A DNA stretch of 49,135 nucleotides, taken from Chelativorans xinjiangensis (lineage in GTDB: Bacteria; Pseudomonadota; Alphaproteobacteria; Rhizobiales; Rhizobiaceae). The notes below the pieces were generated by a model. It did not search any database, was not told where the DNA came from, and saw only the letters and a program-made list of their open reading frames with translations. The position numbers were made by a program, and so were the translations under genes. This document shows, in pieces, positions 30,770 through 39,870 of this stretch (its first letter is position 1; every line of letters begins with the position of its first letter). The stretch covers positions 1 through 49,135 of the forward strand of contig NZ_WQNH01000036.1 of assembly GCF_009812055.1 (NCBI RefSeq), read 5' to 3'.

Positions 30770-31600
30770 CTACTTCCCCGCCTCGATCTTCTCGGCCGCC
30801 TCGCCGGAGCGCTTAAGCTCCTCCAGCACGGGCATCGAGACGATGTTGTAGCCCGAATCCACGTAGTGGATCTCGCCGGTCACGCCCGAGGAAAGGTCGG
30901 AAAGCAGATAGAGCGCCGAGCCGCCGATCTCGTCTATGGTGACGGTGCGCCTGAGCGGCGAATTGCGGCTTTGATAGGTGAACATGTGCCGCGCGTCGGA
31001 GATGCCCGCGCCGGCCAGCGTGCGCACGGGGCCGGCGGAAATGGCGTTCACGCGGATGCCCCGCGGCCCGTAGTCGTTGGCCAGATACCTGACACTCGCC
31101 TCCAGCCCCGCCTTGGCAACGCCCATGACGTTGTAGTTCGGCATGACGCGGACGGAGCCGGCATAGGTGAGCGTCAGCGCGCTGCCGCCGTTCTCCATCA
31201 TCGCCGCCGCCTTGCGCGTCACTTCCGTGAAGGAGTAGCAGGAGATGACCATGGTGCGGATGAAGTTTTCGCGGGTCGTGTCGGCATAGAGGCCTTTCAG
31301 CTCGTTGCGGTCGGAAAAGCCGATCGCGTGCACCACGAAGTCGAGCGAGCCCCACTCCCGCTTCAGGGTGTCGAAGACGCCGTCGATACTGGCACTGTCT
31401 TCCACGTCGCACGGCAGAAGCAGCTTAGATCCCGCCTGCTCGGCCAGTGGCTTCACACGGCGGCCAAAGGCTTCCCCCTGATAGGTGAAGGCGAGGTCCG
31501 CGCCCTGTCCGGCAAGCCGCTTGGCGATCCCCCAGGCAATCGAGTGATCGTTGGCAACCCCCATGATGAGGCCACGCTTGCCCTTCATCAAATTGTCCAT
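30770..31600 (-). CDS. fabI: Enoyl-ACP reductase [NADH] FabI
   Basis: FabI carries out the last reduction of each fatty-acid elongation cycle. The 276-residue short-chain dehydrogenase has GLIMGVANDHSIAWGIAKRL (about 10-29) as the cofactor site, FVVHAIGFSDRNEL, and the catalytic Tyr-x6-Lys in YNVMGVAKAGLE (about 157-168), then GIRVNAISAGPVRTLAG. It is the last gene of the fabA-fabB-fabI run; the gap to fabB is ten bases. Confidence 0.96.
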   Translation of the reverse strand: MDNLMKGKRGLIMGVANDHSIAWGIAKRLAGQGADLAFTYQGEAFGRRVKPLAEQAGSKLLLPCDVEDSASIDGVFDTLKREWGSLDFVVHAIGFSDRNELKGLYADTTRENFIRTMVISCYSFTEVTRKAAAMMENGGSALTLTYAGSVRVMPNYNVMGVAKAGLEASVRYLANDYGPRGIRVNAISAGPVRTLAGAGISDARHMFTYQSRNSPLRRTVTIDEIGGSALYLLSDLSSGVTGEIHYVDSGYNIVSMPVLEELKRSGEAAEKIEAGK

Positions 31601-31610
31601 CGCCCGCCCC

Positions 31611-32831
31611 TTAGCCTGCGTAGCGCTGGAAAACGAGCGACGCGTTGGTGCCTCCGAAGCCGAAGGAGTTCGACAGCACGGTGTCTATCTTGGCATCGTC
31701 GATGCGCTCGCGCACGATGGGCACGCCCTCGAATTCGGGGTCGATCTCCTCGATGTGCGCGCTCTTGCCGATGAAACCTTCCTTCATCATCAGGAGCGCA
31801 TAGATCGATTCCTGCACGCCTGCAGCCCCCAGCGAATGACCCGTGAGCGACTTGGTGGAGGCGATGTGCGGCATGTCGTTGCCGAAGACCTCGCGGATGC
31901 CGCCGATCTCACGCGAATCGCCCACCCCCGTCGCCGTTCCGTGCGTGTTGATGTAGTCGACCTTGCCGTCCACCGTGGCAAGCGCCTGCTTCATGCAGCG
32001 CACCGCGCCCTCGCCGGACGGCTGCACCATGTCGAAGCCGTCGGAGTTGGCGCCGTAGCCGACGACCTCGCCGTAGATCTTCGCGCCGCGCGCCTTGGCG
32101 TGCTCCAGCTCCTCCAGCACCAGCACGCCGGCGCCGCCGGCGATCACGAACCCGTCGCGGTTCACGTCATAGGCGCGCGAGGCGGTGGCCGGTGTCTCGT
32201 TGAACTTGGACGACATGGCGCCCATTGCATCGAAGAGGTTCGACATGGTCCAGTCGAGATCCTCGTGCCCGCCGGCGAAGACCATGTCCTGCTTGCCCCA
32301 CTGGATCAGCTCGTAGGCGTTGCCGATACAATGGGCCGACGTGGAGCAGGCCGAGGTGATGGTATAGTTCACGCCATGGATCTTGAACCAGGTGGCGAGC
32401 GTGGCCGAAGCCGTGGACGACATGGCCTTGGGCACGGCGAAGGGGCCGATGCGCTTGGGCGAGCCCTTCTCGCGCGTTATGTCGGCGGCCTCGACGATCG
32501 TGCGCGTCGACGGTCCGCCGGAGCCCATGATGATGCCGATGCGGTCGCTGGTGATCTCGTCCGCCTGAAGCCCGGCATCGGCGATCGCCTGCTCCATGGC
32601 GACGTGGTTCCAGGCGCCTCCCTTGGAGAGAAAACGCAGGGCGCGCCGGTCCACCACCTCCGTGGGGTCGAGCGTCGGCGCCCCCCACACCTGGCAGCGG
32701 AAGCCGTGATCGGCGAAATCCTGCGAAAAGCTGATGCCGGATTTGGCATCGCGCAGCGAGGCCGTGACCTCATCGGCATTGTTGCCGATGGACGATACGA
32801 TGCCGAGGCCGGTGACTACCACGCGTCTCAT
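31611..32831 (-). CDS. fabB: 3-oxoacyl-ACP synthase I FabB
   Basis: FabB condenses malonyl-ACP with acyl-ACP and is essential for elongating unsaturated chains. The 406-residue thiolase-fold protein has the active cysteine in [16 protein letters not shown] (about 160-175), and the two histidines in [13 protein letters not shown] (about 296-308) and [13 protein letters not shown] (about 331-343). It lies between fabA and fabI in the same direction. Confidence 0.97.
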   Translation of the reverse strand: MRRVVVTGLGIVSSIGNNADEVTASLRDAKSGISFSQDFADHGFRCQVWGAPTLDPTEVVDRRALRFLSKGGAWNHVAMEQAIADAGLQADEITSDRIGIIMGSGGPSTRTIVEAADITREKGSPKRIGPFAVPKAMSSTASATLATWFKIHGVNYTITSACSTSAHCIGNAYELIQWGKQDMVFAGGHEDLDWTMSNLFDAMGAMSSKFNETPATASRAYDVNRDGFVIAGGAGVLVLEELEHAKARGAKIYGEVVGYGANSDGFDMVQPSGEGAVRCMKQALATVDGKVDYINTHGTATGVGDSREIGGIREVFGNDMPHIASTKSLTGHSLGAAGVQESIYALLMMKEGFIGKSAHIEEIDPEFEGVPIVRERIDDAKIDTVLSNSFGFGGTNASLVFQRYAG

Positions 32832-32879
32832 GTCGTTCTCCCTGGGCCGTTTTCGCGGCCGTCCGCAAACAATTGAAAC

Positions 32880-33392
32880 TTAGGCTTCCTGCTGGGCAAG
32901 ACCAACCCGCAGATCGGTGGCCTTATAGATGGGTTCGCCATCGGCCTTCAGCCAGCCATCGGCGATGCCGAGCACCAGCCGGCCGCGCATCACCCGTTTG
33001 AAGTCGACGCCGTATTCGACCTTCTTGTTCTTCGGCGTGACCATGCCCTTGAACTTGACCTCGCCCGTCGACAGCGCCATGCCCTTGCCGGGCAGGCCCA
33101 GCCAGCCGAGGAAAAAGCCGGTCATCTGCCACATCGCGTCGAGGCCGAGGCACCCGGGCATCACTGGATTTCCAATGAAGTGGCAGGGGAAGAACCAGAG
33201 ATCAGGCTTGATCTCCAACTCGGCGCGAATGAAGCCCTTGCCGAATTCACCGCCCTCTTCGCTCACCTCGGTGATGCGGTCGAACATCAGCATGGGCGGA
33301 GCCGGAAGCTGCGCGTTGCCCGGGCCGAACAATTCGCCGCGGGCGCAGGCCAGAAGGTCTTCGTAGTCGTAGCTGGATTTTGTCTGCGCCAT
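32880..33392 (-). CDS. fabA: 3-hydroxydecanoyl-ACP dehydratase/isomerase FabA
   Basis: FabA dehydrates the C10 intermediate and isomerises it, starting unsaturated fatty-acid synthesis. The 170-residue protein has the hot-dog fold motifs, the catalytic His in [14 protein letters not shown] (about 68-81) and Asp in [17 protein letters not shown] (about 82-98), and ends [14 protein letters not shown]. It is divergent from irr and heads the fabA-fabB-fabI run. Confidence 0.97.
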   Translation of the reverse strand: MAQTKSSYDYEDLLACARGELFGPGNAQLPAPPMLMFDRITEVSEEGGEFGKGFIRAELEIKPDLWFFPCHFIGNPVMPGCLGLDAMWQMTGFFLGWLGLPGKGMALSTGEVKFKGMVTPKNKKVEYGVDFKRVMRGRLVLGIADGWLKADGEPIYKATDLRVGLAQQEA

Positions 33393-33582
33393 GAATTCCC
33401 GTTTTCGTTCGCCGCCCGCTTTCCGGGCTGATTATGCAATCTCCCTATCACAGCTTCTTTCCCCTGGGAAACAGCCTGAAGGCATTATCCGATCCGGGAT
33501 TCGGCGCATTTCGGACATCGTGCCGCTATTGATCGCCAATCCGTCCCGGAATATATGTGAATGGCGTAATCCGGGCATCATC

Positions 33583-34059
33583 ATGCCCGTTGCAAAGAGA
33601 CGAACGGCAAAGGCAGGAAAGGTTTTCTTGACCGCTCTAGGCTTCCAGTTCAACGGTCCCGCGCTGGAAAGGCGCGTGCGTGAAGCGGGTTTACGCCCGA
33701 CACGGCAGCGCGTGGCGCTGGCGGAGTTGCTGTTCGCAAACGGCGATCGCCATATTTCGGCCGAGGAACTGCACGAGCAGGCGCTGGATGCCGGTGTACG
33801 GGTCTCGCTCGCAACCGTCTATAATACGCTGCACCAGTTCACCGAGGCGGGCATGCTGCGCATCCTGCCGGTGGAGGGTTCGAAGACCTATTTCGATACC
33901 AACACGTCCGACCACCACCACTTCTTCCTGGAAGGGGAGAACCGCCTCGTCGACATTCCCGAGGGCCCGGTGAGGGTCGAAAACCTGCCAGTTCCGCCCG
34001 AGGGCATGGAAATCGCCCACGTCGACATCCTGGTGCGGCTGCGTCCCCGGCAGCAGTGA
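33583..34059 (+). CDS. irr: Iron response regulator Irr (Fur family)
   Basis: In Rhizobiales Irr represses or activates iron and haem genes and is degraded when haem is available. The 158-residue protein has the winged helix (LERRVREAGLRPTRQRVALAE, about 27-47; VSLATVYNTLHQFTEAGML, about 72-90) and the His-rich metal/haem site SDHHHFF (about 106-112). The GDRH segment (FANGDRHISAEEL) is at the place of the second rhizobial haem-sensing region; no N-terminal Cys-Pro haem motif is present. I chose ATG 33583; a frame reaching back to 33391 would overlap fabA and lacks support. The divergent position next to fabA is conserved in rhizobia. Confidence 0.9.
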   Translation: MPVAKRRTAKAGKVFLTALGFQFNGPALERRVREAGLRPTRQRVALAELLFANGDRHISAEELHEQALDAGVRVSLATVYNTLHQFTEAGMLRILPVEGSKTYFDTNTSDHHHFFLEGENRLVDIPEGPVRVENLPVPPEGMEIAHVDILVRLRPRQQ

Positions 34060-34361
34060 CTTTCACAGCGTAAGGGTCGCTCAGCCGCAGAATTTTGGCG
34101 ACCTCGATGCTGCCAAATAGTTTTCACCCGCATTCCATAAGCGCGAAGTTGATCCGGCTTGTCGGTAAAATCTTACCGAGCGGCGTGCTGCTCGACACTT
34201 GAAAGACAATGCCATGGAGCTTCAGGGGGCTTGGAGAAATTTACAAGATGGCGGAAATGTGGAGAAGAATTTGGGATAACTCTATTTTCTGTTTCCACGA
34301 ATCTCTTCCCAAGCCTAGAATCCGGTGCTCGCCTTTCGAGCCATGAGAGATGGAGAGGGAC
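34060..34361. other. irr downstream spacer
   Basis: No convincing gene is seen. It holds a small hairpin CGGTAAAATCTTACCG (34165-34180) without a T run and a run of AT-richer sequence (34260-34320) that may contain the promoter of the next small gene. Confidence 0.4.
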
Positions 34362-34535
34362 ATGGAATTGAGTGCACCCACCAAAATTGTCTTCATCATT
34401 GCCGTTATTCTGGCAATCCTGTCATTGCTGCCGGTAATCGGCATTTCGCTCGGCGGCCTCGGTGCCTACAGCTACTGGTTGTTGCTCGTCGGCTTTATCG
34501 TGCTGGCGGCGGGCAATCTGCTGAAAGGAATATAG
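34362..34535 (+). CDS. Small two-TM membrane protein
   Basis: This 57-residue hydrophobic protein starts at ATG 34362 after GAGAGGGA. Two membrane segments are evident (KIVFIIAVILAILSLLPVIG, about 7-26, and YSYWLLLVGFIVLAAGNLL, about 36-54), with a short Gly-rich turn between them. It resembles widespread small rhizobial inner-membrane proteins with no known function. Confidence 0.7.
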   Translation: MELSAPTKIVFIIAVILAILSLLPVIGISLGGLGAYSYWLLLVGFIVLAAGNLLKGI

Positions 34536-34629
34536 GCTCGGGGGTTCCCACGTCGCGGGCCGACCGCCCTATGGCCGGCCCGCCTCATTCGCTTACGGCA
34601 AGTGATGCCGATCTTCTCTATGAGCCGAT

Positions 34630-35184
34630 TTAGTCCTCGATCGTCTCGCCCGGATAGACTCCCCAGACCAGCGTCTGTTTCATCCAGCCCTCATGGCTTG
34701 CAAAGCTTATGCGGCACCATTCGCCGTTGCACATGTGCACATCGCCGATAGCCCCGGGCTCCACTTCCGCGACATGGCGCGCGTCTTCTTCGGGGTTGGC
34801 GCGCAGCGGGACGGTCGTCTGCTTTCCCTCGAACCAGGGTGCGGCGACGCCGGTGCGCCGGCCCGAGAGCAGAGCCTGGTTGATCCAGCCTTCGGCGCCG
34901 TCGGCGTCGCGCACGCGGCGCCAGTTGTCGTATTCCTGGATGACCTCCACGGGCAGCCCCGGCTTTAGGTAGAGCCACTCCACCGCATAGTCGGTGCCGG
35001 GGCCGACACGCATGTTGACCCGCCCGGATTTGAGGCTGACGAAGCGCGGCAGCGGCAGGCCGCTGGGCCCGCGCTCGACGGTCTGGGCATCGGCTTCCGA
35101 TGGCAATATCGAGGGCAACGCCACGATCGCCATGAGGGCAAGAACAAGGATCGGCAACCCACGACATAGCGCCAAACGCGGCAT
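34630..35184 (-). CDS. Exported bacterial SH3-domain protein
   Basis: This 184-residue protein has a signal peptide (LPILVLALMAIVALPSILPS, cleavage near ADAQ). Two SH3b-like repeats follow: one with NMRVGPGTDYAVEWLYLKPG to WRRVRDADGAEGWINQALLS (about 57-105), the other with VPLRANPEEDARHVAEVEPG to WCRISFASHEGWMKQTLVWG (about 124-175). Such domains bind peptidoglycan or other envelope ligands. It is probably periplasmic. It is divergent from the 2-hydroxyacid dehydrogenase gene. Confidence 0.85.
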   Translation of the reverse strand: MPRLALCRGLPILVLALMAIVALPSILPSEADAQTVERGPSGLPLPRFVSLKSGRVNMRVGPGTDYAVEWLYLKPGLPVEVIQEYDNWRRVRDADGAEGWINQALLSGRRTGVAAPWFEGKQTTVPLRANPEEDARHVAEVEPGAIGDVHMCNGEWCRISFASHEGWMKQTLVWGVYPGETIED

Positions 35185-35394
35185 TCCATTCTCCCGGCAG
35201 GCATGGGCCGCGCCGGCACCCCGGAGGTTCCCGCCACGGCCTCACGCAACAACAGGCTTTCGCCTTTTTCTTTGTCTTCGCCGCGCCTGCTTGTTAGACA
35301 TCGGAACCCGTGGCCGACATCCAGGAACGGCTTGGCCTTGAAGTGTCGCCGGTCTTGGTTAAAGAGGTCTCAACGGGGAGGGATTGAGGTACCC

Positions 35395-36396
35395 ATGGTC
35401 GGCAGAAAAAAGCCACTCGTCGTCATCACCCGCAAGCTGCCGGACCAGGTCGAAACGCGCATGCGCGAGTTGTTCGACGCACGGCTGAACGTCGACGACC
35501 GGCCGATGAGCCAGCCGGAACTGGTGGCCGCCGTCAAGGAGGCCGACGTTCTGGTGCCCACCATTACCGACCGCATCGACGCCGCGCTCATCGCGCAAGC
35601 CGGCGAGCAGCTGCGGCTGATCGCCAATTACGGCAACGGCGTCGACAACATCGACGTTGCGGCGGCGGCGGAAAAGGGCATCACCATCACCAACACGCCG
35701 AACGTCCTCAACGAGGACACCGCCGACATGACCATGGCCCTGATGCTGGCCGTGCCGCGGCGGCTGACGGAAGGGGCGGCGGTGCTGGCCGACAACGGCA
35801 AATGGGCCGGCTGGTCGCCGACCTGGATGCTGGGGCACCGCATCTGGGGCAAGCGGCTCGGCATCGTCGGCATGGGGCGCATCGGCACGGCCGTGGCGCG
35901 GCGCGCCAAGGCTTTCGGCCTGTCGATCCACTATCACAACCGCCACCGCGTGGCGCCGATGATCGAGGACGATCTGGAGGCCACCTATTGGGACAGCCTC
36001 GACCAGATGCTGGCCCGCATGGACATCATCTCGGTCAACTGCCCGTCGACGCCGGCAACCTTCCACCTATTGTCGGCGCGGCGGCTGGCGTTGCTGCACC
36101 CGTCCGCCTACATCGTCAACACCGCGCGCGGCGACGTCGTCGACGAGGACGCCCTCATCGGCATGCTCGAGAGCGGCAAGCTGGCCGGCGCCGGACTGGA
36201 TGTCTTCGAGCACGAACCGGCGGTAAACCCGAAGCTCGTCAGGCTCGCGTCCCAGGGCAAGGTGGTGATCCTGCCGCATATGGGCTCGGCCACCATCGAG
36301 GGCCGTATCGATATGGGCGAGAAGGTCATCATCAACATCCGCACCCTCTTCGACGGCCACCGCCCGCCCGACCGCGTGCTGCCGCGCAAGGCGTGA
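35395..36396 (+). CDS. D-2-hydroxyacid dehydrogenase (glyoxylate/hydroxypyruvate reductase type)
   Basis: This 333-residue NAD(P)-dependent enzyme probably reduces glyoxylate or hydroxypyruvate. It has the nucleotide motif LGIVGMGRIGTAVARRAKAF (about 154-173), the catalytic Arg in VNTARGDVVDEDAL (about 241), a Glu in the GLDVFEHEP segment (about 264) and the His in ILPHMGSAT (about 289). ATG 35395 has GAGG five bases upstream and gives the normal length. The family is close to GyaR/GhrB; substrate is inferred only. Confidence 0.88.
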   Translation: MVGRKKPLVVITRKLPDQVETRMRELFDARLNVDDRPMSQPELVAAVKEADVLVPTITDRIDAALIAQAGEQLRLIANYGNGVDNIDVAAAAEKGITITNTPNVLNEDTADMTMALMLAVPRRLTEGAAVLADNGKWAGWSPTWMLGHRIWGKRLGIVGMGRIGTAVARRAKAFGLSIHYHNRHRVAPMIEDDLEATYWDSLDQMLARMDIISVNCPSTPATFHLLSARRLALLHPSAYIVNTARGDVVDEDALIGMLESGKLAGAGLDVFEHEPAVNPKLVRLASQGKVVILPHMGSATIEGRIDMGEKVIINIRTLFDGHRPPDRVLPRKA

Positions 36397-36452
36397 AAGG
36401 GAGGCGATTACACGCCACCCACTTCAGAGCGGTGATCGCACACCCCGACGCG

Positions 36453-36562
36453 CGTCATCCCGGCCAAGGGAGCGCAAGCTCCCGCAGAGCCGGGATCCAT
36501 TCCGTGACCTTTCCACGTTCCGGAATGGGTCCCGGACAAGCCTTCGGCTTTCCGGGATGACG
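36453..36562. repeat. Intergenic palindromic repeat, family A copy 6
   Basis: It begins CGTCATCCCGGCCAAGGGAG and ends GGCTTTCCGGGATGACG, with an ATTCCG/CGGAAT module in the centre. It lies between convergent genes. Confidence 0.85.
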
Positions 36563-36587
36563 TGCGCAGAGGGCGCGCCACGCCTTT

Positions 36588-37352
36588 CTACCCCCGCTTC
36601 GCCCCATAGCGCACCGTTTCGAAACGCACCGCCAACGCATTGTAGAGCAGCAGCCGCCCCACCAGCGGCTCGCCGATGCCGGTGACGAGCTTGATCACCT
36701 CCATCGCCTGTAGCGAACCCATGACGCCGGTCAATGCGCCGACGATGCCGGCCTCCGCGCAGGAGGGAACGAGGCCCGGCGGCGGCGCCTTGGGAAAGAG
36801 ATCGCGGTAGCCGGGCAGGGGAGCACCGTCGGCATCCGTCTCGAAAGGCTTCAGGACGGTAAGTGAACCATCGAAGCGGCCGACCGCCGCCGTCACCAAA
36901 GGGCGACGCTCGGCCGCGCAGGCGTCCGCCAGCGCATAACGCGCTTCGAAGTTGTCGGAGCCGTCCACGGCGATGTCGTAACGCGCCACAAGCGCCCGCG
37001 CGTTTCCGTCATCGAGGCGCAGCATGTGGGTCTCCACCGCCACGTGCGGGTTCAGCCGGGCGATCGCGGCCTTGGCGCTGTCGACCTTCGCGGAACCGAC
37101 GGCTCCGGTATCGTGGATGATCTGGCGCTGCAGGTTCGAAAGCGAAACGCGATCGTCGTCGACGATGCCCAGCGTGCCCACACCGGCCGCCGCCAGATAC
37201 TGCAGGACCGGCGCGCCGAGGCCGCCGGCGCCCAGCACCAGTACGCGGGCACGCCGAAGCTTTTGCTGCCCCGCGCCGCCGATCTCCGGCAGTACGACGT
37301 GACGCGCATAGCGCTCCAGCTCTTCGGTGGACAGGGCGGTGGGCTCGTTCAT
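36588..37352 (-). CDS. moeB: MoeB/ThiF/HesA-family adenylyltransferase
   Basis: Members adenylate the C-terminus of small sulfur carriers (MoaD or ThiS). The 254-residue protein has the nucleotide site VLVLGAGGLGAPVLQYLAAA (about 34-53), SNLQRQIIHD with the catalytic Arg, AVDGSDNFEARY (about 131-142), and the active cysteine in VPSCAEAGIVGALTG (about 188-202). The zinc-binding Cys pair expected at PCYRC is replaced by PGYRD, and the second C-terminal pair is also absent. It could therefore serve MoaD or ThiS; the symbol follows the closest family. It is downstream of recF by 31 bases. Confidence 0.85.
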   Translation of the reverse strand: MNEPTALSTEELERYARHVVLPEIGGAGQQKLRRARVLVLGAGGLGAPVLQYLAAAGVGTLGIVDDDRVSLSNLQRQIIHDTGAVGSAKVDSAKAAIARLNPHVAVETHMLRLDDGNARALVARYDIAVDGSDNFEARYALADACAAERRPLVTAAVGRFDGSLTVLKPFETDADGAPLPGYRDLFPKAPPPGLVPSCAEAGIVGALTGVMGSLQAMEVIKLVTGIGEPLVGRLLLYNALAVRFETVRYGAKRG

Positions 37353-37383
37353 GGGCGGACCATACTGCGCGAATGCATGATTG

Positions 37384-38565
37384 TCAGGCGGTGGGGCGGA
37401 CGCTGCCGGCAGCGACGGTGAAGAACTGGGCGCGGCCCTGGAGGCTGGAAAAGAGCGAGGCCTCCGTTCCGGTCATGAAGGACTGGCAGTTCAATTCCTC
37501 GAGAATCGTGAACAGGGCGGCGCGCCTCCCGGCGTCGAAATGGGCGGAAATCTCGTCGAGGAGCAGGATTGGTGCCGTTCCCGAAAGCTCCGCCGTCAGC
37601 CGCGCATGGGCAAGCACGAGGCCCAGCAGCAGTGCCTTCTGCTCGCCCGTCGAGCAGCTTTCGGCCGGCATGTCCTTGGGCGCGTGGCGCACCAGAAGCT
37701 CGCTCCTGTGCGGACCCTCGAGCGCTCGGCCTGCCGCCCGGTCGCGGTGACGCCCCTCGCGCAGGCGGGCGCGCAACGCTTCCTCGACGTCGACGGCCGG
37801 CCTGGCGCCCATTTCCGCGTCGACCGTGCCTTCCAGGGCAATGAGCGCCTTCGGGAAGGGCGTATCGGCGGGCAGCCGCTCGATCATGGCGGATAGTAGG
37901 CGCACCATCTCCGCGCGTGCGGCAGCGATCGCCACGCCCGTCTCGGCCATCTGCGTCTCTATGGCGTCGAACCAGGCATCGTCGCGCACATCGTCGGCGA
38001 ACAGCCGGTTGCGCGCCCGCATGGCCTTCTCATAGTCCAGTGCGCGGCGGCCATGGGCCGGGTCGATCGCCAGCACGAGGCGGTCGAGGAAACGGCGCCT
38101 GTCCGAGGCCGGCCCGGTGAACAGCGCGTCCATCGCAGGGGTGACCCAGATGACGCGCAGCCATTCCAGCATGGCGTCGGCGCTGCGGGCAGGTTCGCCG
38201 TTGATGCGCACGCGGCGGGTGGTCTCGGCACCCTCGGTCGCCGTTCCCGCCGCGCCGGTGCCGATGCCGCACGTGCCGAACGGGCCCTCGATCTCCGCAT
38301 GCACGGCGAAGCCATCCTCGCTGCCGATCAACGCCACCTCGTCCAGCGTGGCGCGCCGCAAGCCGCGGCCGGGCGAAAGGAAGGAGATCGCCTCCAGAAG
38401 ATTGGTCTTGCCGGCGCCGTTCTCACCCGTAAGCACCACCGCGCCCGGCTCGAGCGCGAGCGACAGCGCCCGGTAGTTGCGGAAATTCGTCAGCGTCAGC
38501 TTTTCGATGTGGACCTGCGCCGGGCGCCCGCTCTCACCGGCCGGCGTTGACGGTGCCGTCGTCAC
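37384..38565 (-). CDS. recF: DNA replication and repair protein RecF
   Basis: RecF helps load RecA at single-strand gaps. The 393-residue SMC-like ATPase has LTLTNFRNYRALSLALEPG (about 24-42), the Walker A box LTGENGAGKTNLLEAISFLS (about 49-68), the family motif SPGRGLRRATLDEVA, the signature SCSTGEQKALLLGL (about 300) and the Walker B segment ILLLDEISAHFD (about 334). Its start overlaps the dnaN stop by four bases, so it is coupled to dnaN. Confidence 0.95.
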   Translation of the reverse strand: MTTAPSTPAGESGRPAQVHIEKLTLTNFRNYRALSLALEPGAVVLTGENGAGKTNLLEAISFLSPGRGLRRATLDEVALIGSEDGFAVHAEIEGPFGTCGIGTGAAGTATEGAETTRRVRINGEPARSADAMLEWLRVIWVTPAMDALFTGPASDRRRFLDRLVLAIDPAHGRRALDYEKAMRARNRLFADDVRDDAWFDAIETQMAETGVAIAAARAEMVRLLSAMIERLPADTPFPKALIALEGTVDAEMGARPAVDVEEALRARLREGRHRDRAAGRALEGPHRSELLVRHAPKDMPAESCSTGEQKALLLGLVLAHARLTAELSGTAPILLLDEISAHFDAGRRAALFTILEELNCQSFMTGTEASLFSSLQGRAQFFTVAAGSVRPTA

Positions 38566-39680
38566 ACCCGCATCGGCATCAGGACATAGAGCGCCCGCTC
38601 GTCGGACGTGTCCTGGACGATGGTGGGCGAGCCGGCATCGGCCAGAAGGAACTTCGCCTCGCCGCCGGTAAGCTGCGCGGCGACATCGAGAAGGTAGCGG
38701 GCGTTGAAGCCGATCTCGATGGCCTCCGCGTCGTAGCCGGCGGGAATCTCTTCCGTCGCACTGCCGGAATCCGGGTTATTGACGGTAAGTATCACCTGGC
38801 CGTCGGCGATCGAAAGCTTCACGGCACGGCCGCGCTCGGACGAGACGGTCGACACGCGGTCGACGGCGGCCGAGAAGCTCTGCCGGTCGATGATCAGTAC
38901 CTTGTCGTTGCCGGTAGGGATCACGCGCTGATAATCCGGGAAGGTGCCGTCGATCAGCTTCGAGGTGAGGACGACGCTGCCGATGGTGAAGCGGATCTTG
39001 GTCTCCGACAGTTCCACCGTCACCGCCACGTCCGGGTCGTCCACCAGCTTCTGGAGTTCGCCCACGGTCTTGCGCGGGATGATGATGCCCGGCATGCCTT
39101 CCGAGCCGGCCGGTGCCTCGATCTCCGCCCGTGCCAGCCGATGGCCGTCCGTCGCCACCGCGCGCAGCATGAGCTTGCCATCCGCCTCCAGCGTGTGGAG
39201 GTAGATGCCGTTGAGATAATAGCGGGTCTCCTCCGTCGAGATGGCGAACTGGGTTTTCTCGATGAGGTCGCGCAGGGCTTCCGATTCCAGGCGGAAGATG
39301 TGCGAGAACTGACCGGCGGAAAGCTCCGGGAAATCCGCCTGCGGCAAGCACTGCAGGCGGAAGGTGGAGCGGCCGGAGGTGACGGACATCGCGTTGCCGC
39401 TCTCGTCCATCTTCAGCATCACCTCCGCCCCCTCGGGCAGCTTGCGCACGATGTCGTAGAGCAGGTGCGCCGGCACCGTGGTGGCGCCCGCTTGCTCGAC
39501 ATTGGCTGCTGCTGCTTCCGTCACCTCGAGATCGAGGTCGGTGGCCTTCATCTCCAAGCTGGCTCCGTCGGCCGACAACAGCACGTTGGAGAGGATGGGG
39601 ATGGTGTTGCGACGTTCGACCACCCGGTGCACATGGCCTAGGGATTTCAGAAGGTTGGAACGTTCAAGAATTACACGCAT
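38562..39680 (-). CDS. dnaN: DNA polymerase III beta subunit (sliding clamp)
   Basis: The ring-shaped clamp tethers polymerase to DNA. ATG 39680 gives 372 residues, the normal length, and the start MRVILERSNLLKSLGHVHRV. Three similar domains follow: VERRNTIPILSNVLLSADGA (about 21), the middle domain with RYYLNGIYLHTLEADGKLML, and the last with FTIGSVVLTSKLIDGTFPDY (about 237). The C-terminus is YVLMPMRV. dnaA, dnaN, recF run in this order on the minus strand. Confidence 0.97.
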   Translation of the reverse strand: MRVILERSNLLKSLGHVHRVVERRNTIPILSNVLLSADGASLEMKATDLDLEVTEAAAANVEQAGATTVPAHLLYDIVRKLPEGAEVMLKMDESGNAMSVTSGRSTFRLQCLPQADFPELSAGQFSHIFRLESEALRDLIEKTQFAISTEETRYYLNGIYLHTLEADGKLMLRAVATDGHRLARAEIEAPAGSEGMPGIIIPRKTVGELQKLVDDPDVAVTVELSETKIRFTIGSVVLTSKLIDGTFPDYQRVIPTGNDKVLIIDRQSFSAAVDRVSTVSSERGRAVKLSIADGQVILTVNNPDSGSATEEIPAGYDAEAIEIGFNARYLLDVAAQLTGGEAKFLLADAGSPTIVQDTSDERALYVLMPMRV

Positions 39681-39785
39681 GACCGGTGTATCTCGCCTGG
39701 ATGAAGAGCGGAGCGGCATGGACCATGCCTGTCACGGCGCTGGGCCGGATTCGCTGCAAACTGACAGGAAATCATCAAGAAAGGC

Positions 39786-39826
39786 AAGCCCGCGGAAAGG
39801 CCGAGACCATTTTCCGCGGGCTTTTT
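39786..39826 (-). terminator. Terminator between dnaA and dnaN
   Basis: AAGCCCGCGGAAA (39786-39798) pairs perfectly with TTTCCGCGGGCTT (39811-39823), 13 pairs over 12 loop bases. The best T run is on the plus strand, while on the minus strand the stem is followed by GCCTTTCTT, so it may work in both directions. It separates the dnaA and dnaN transcripts. Confidence 0.7.
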
Positions 39827-39870
39827 GGGGATAACGCCTGTCTTGCTGGCACTTGGCGCGCCCTTGCCCG

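Noticed and set aside
34159-34371. A 70-residue plus-strand frame upstream of the small membrane protein
   Set aside because: It lacks a ribosome site and motif, and overlaps the better-supported gene at 34362.
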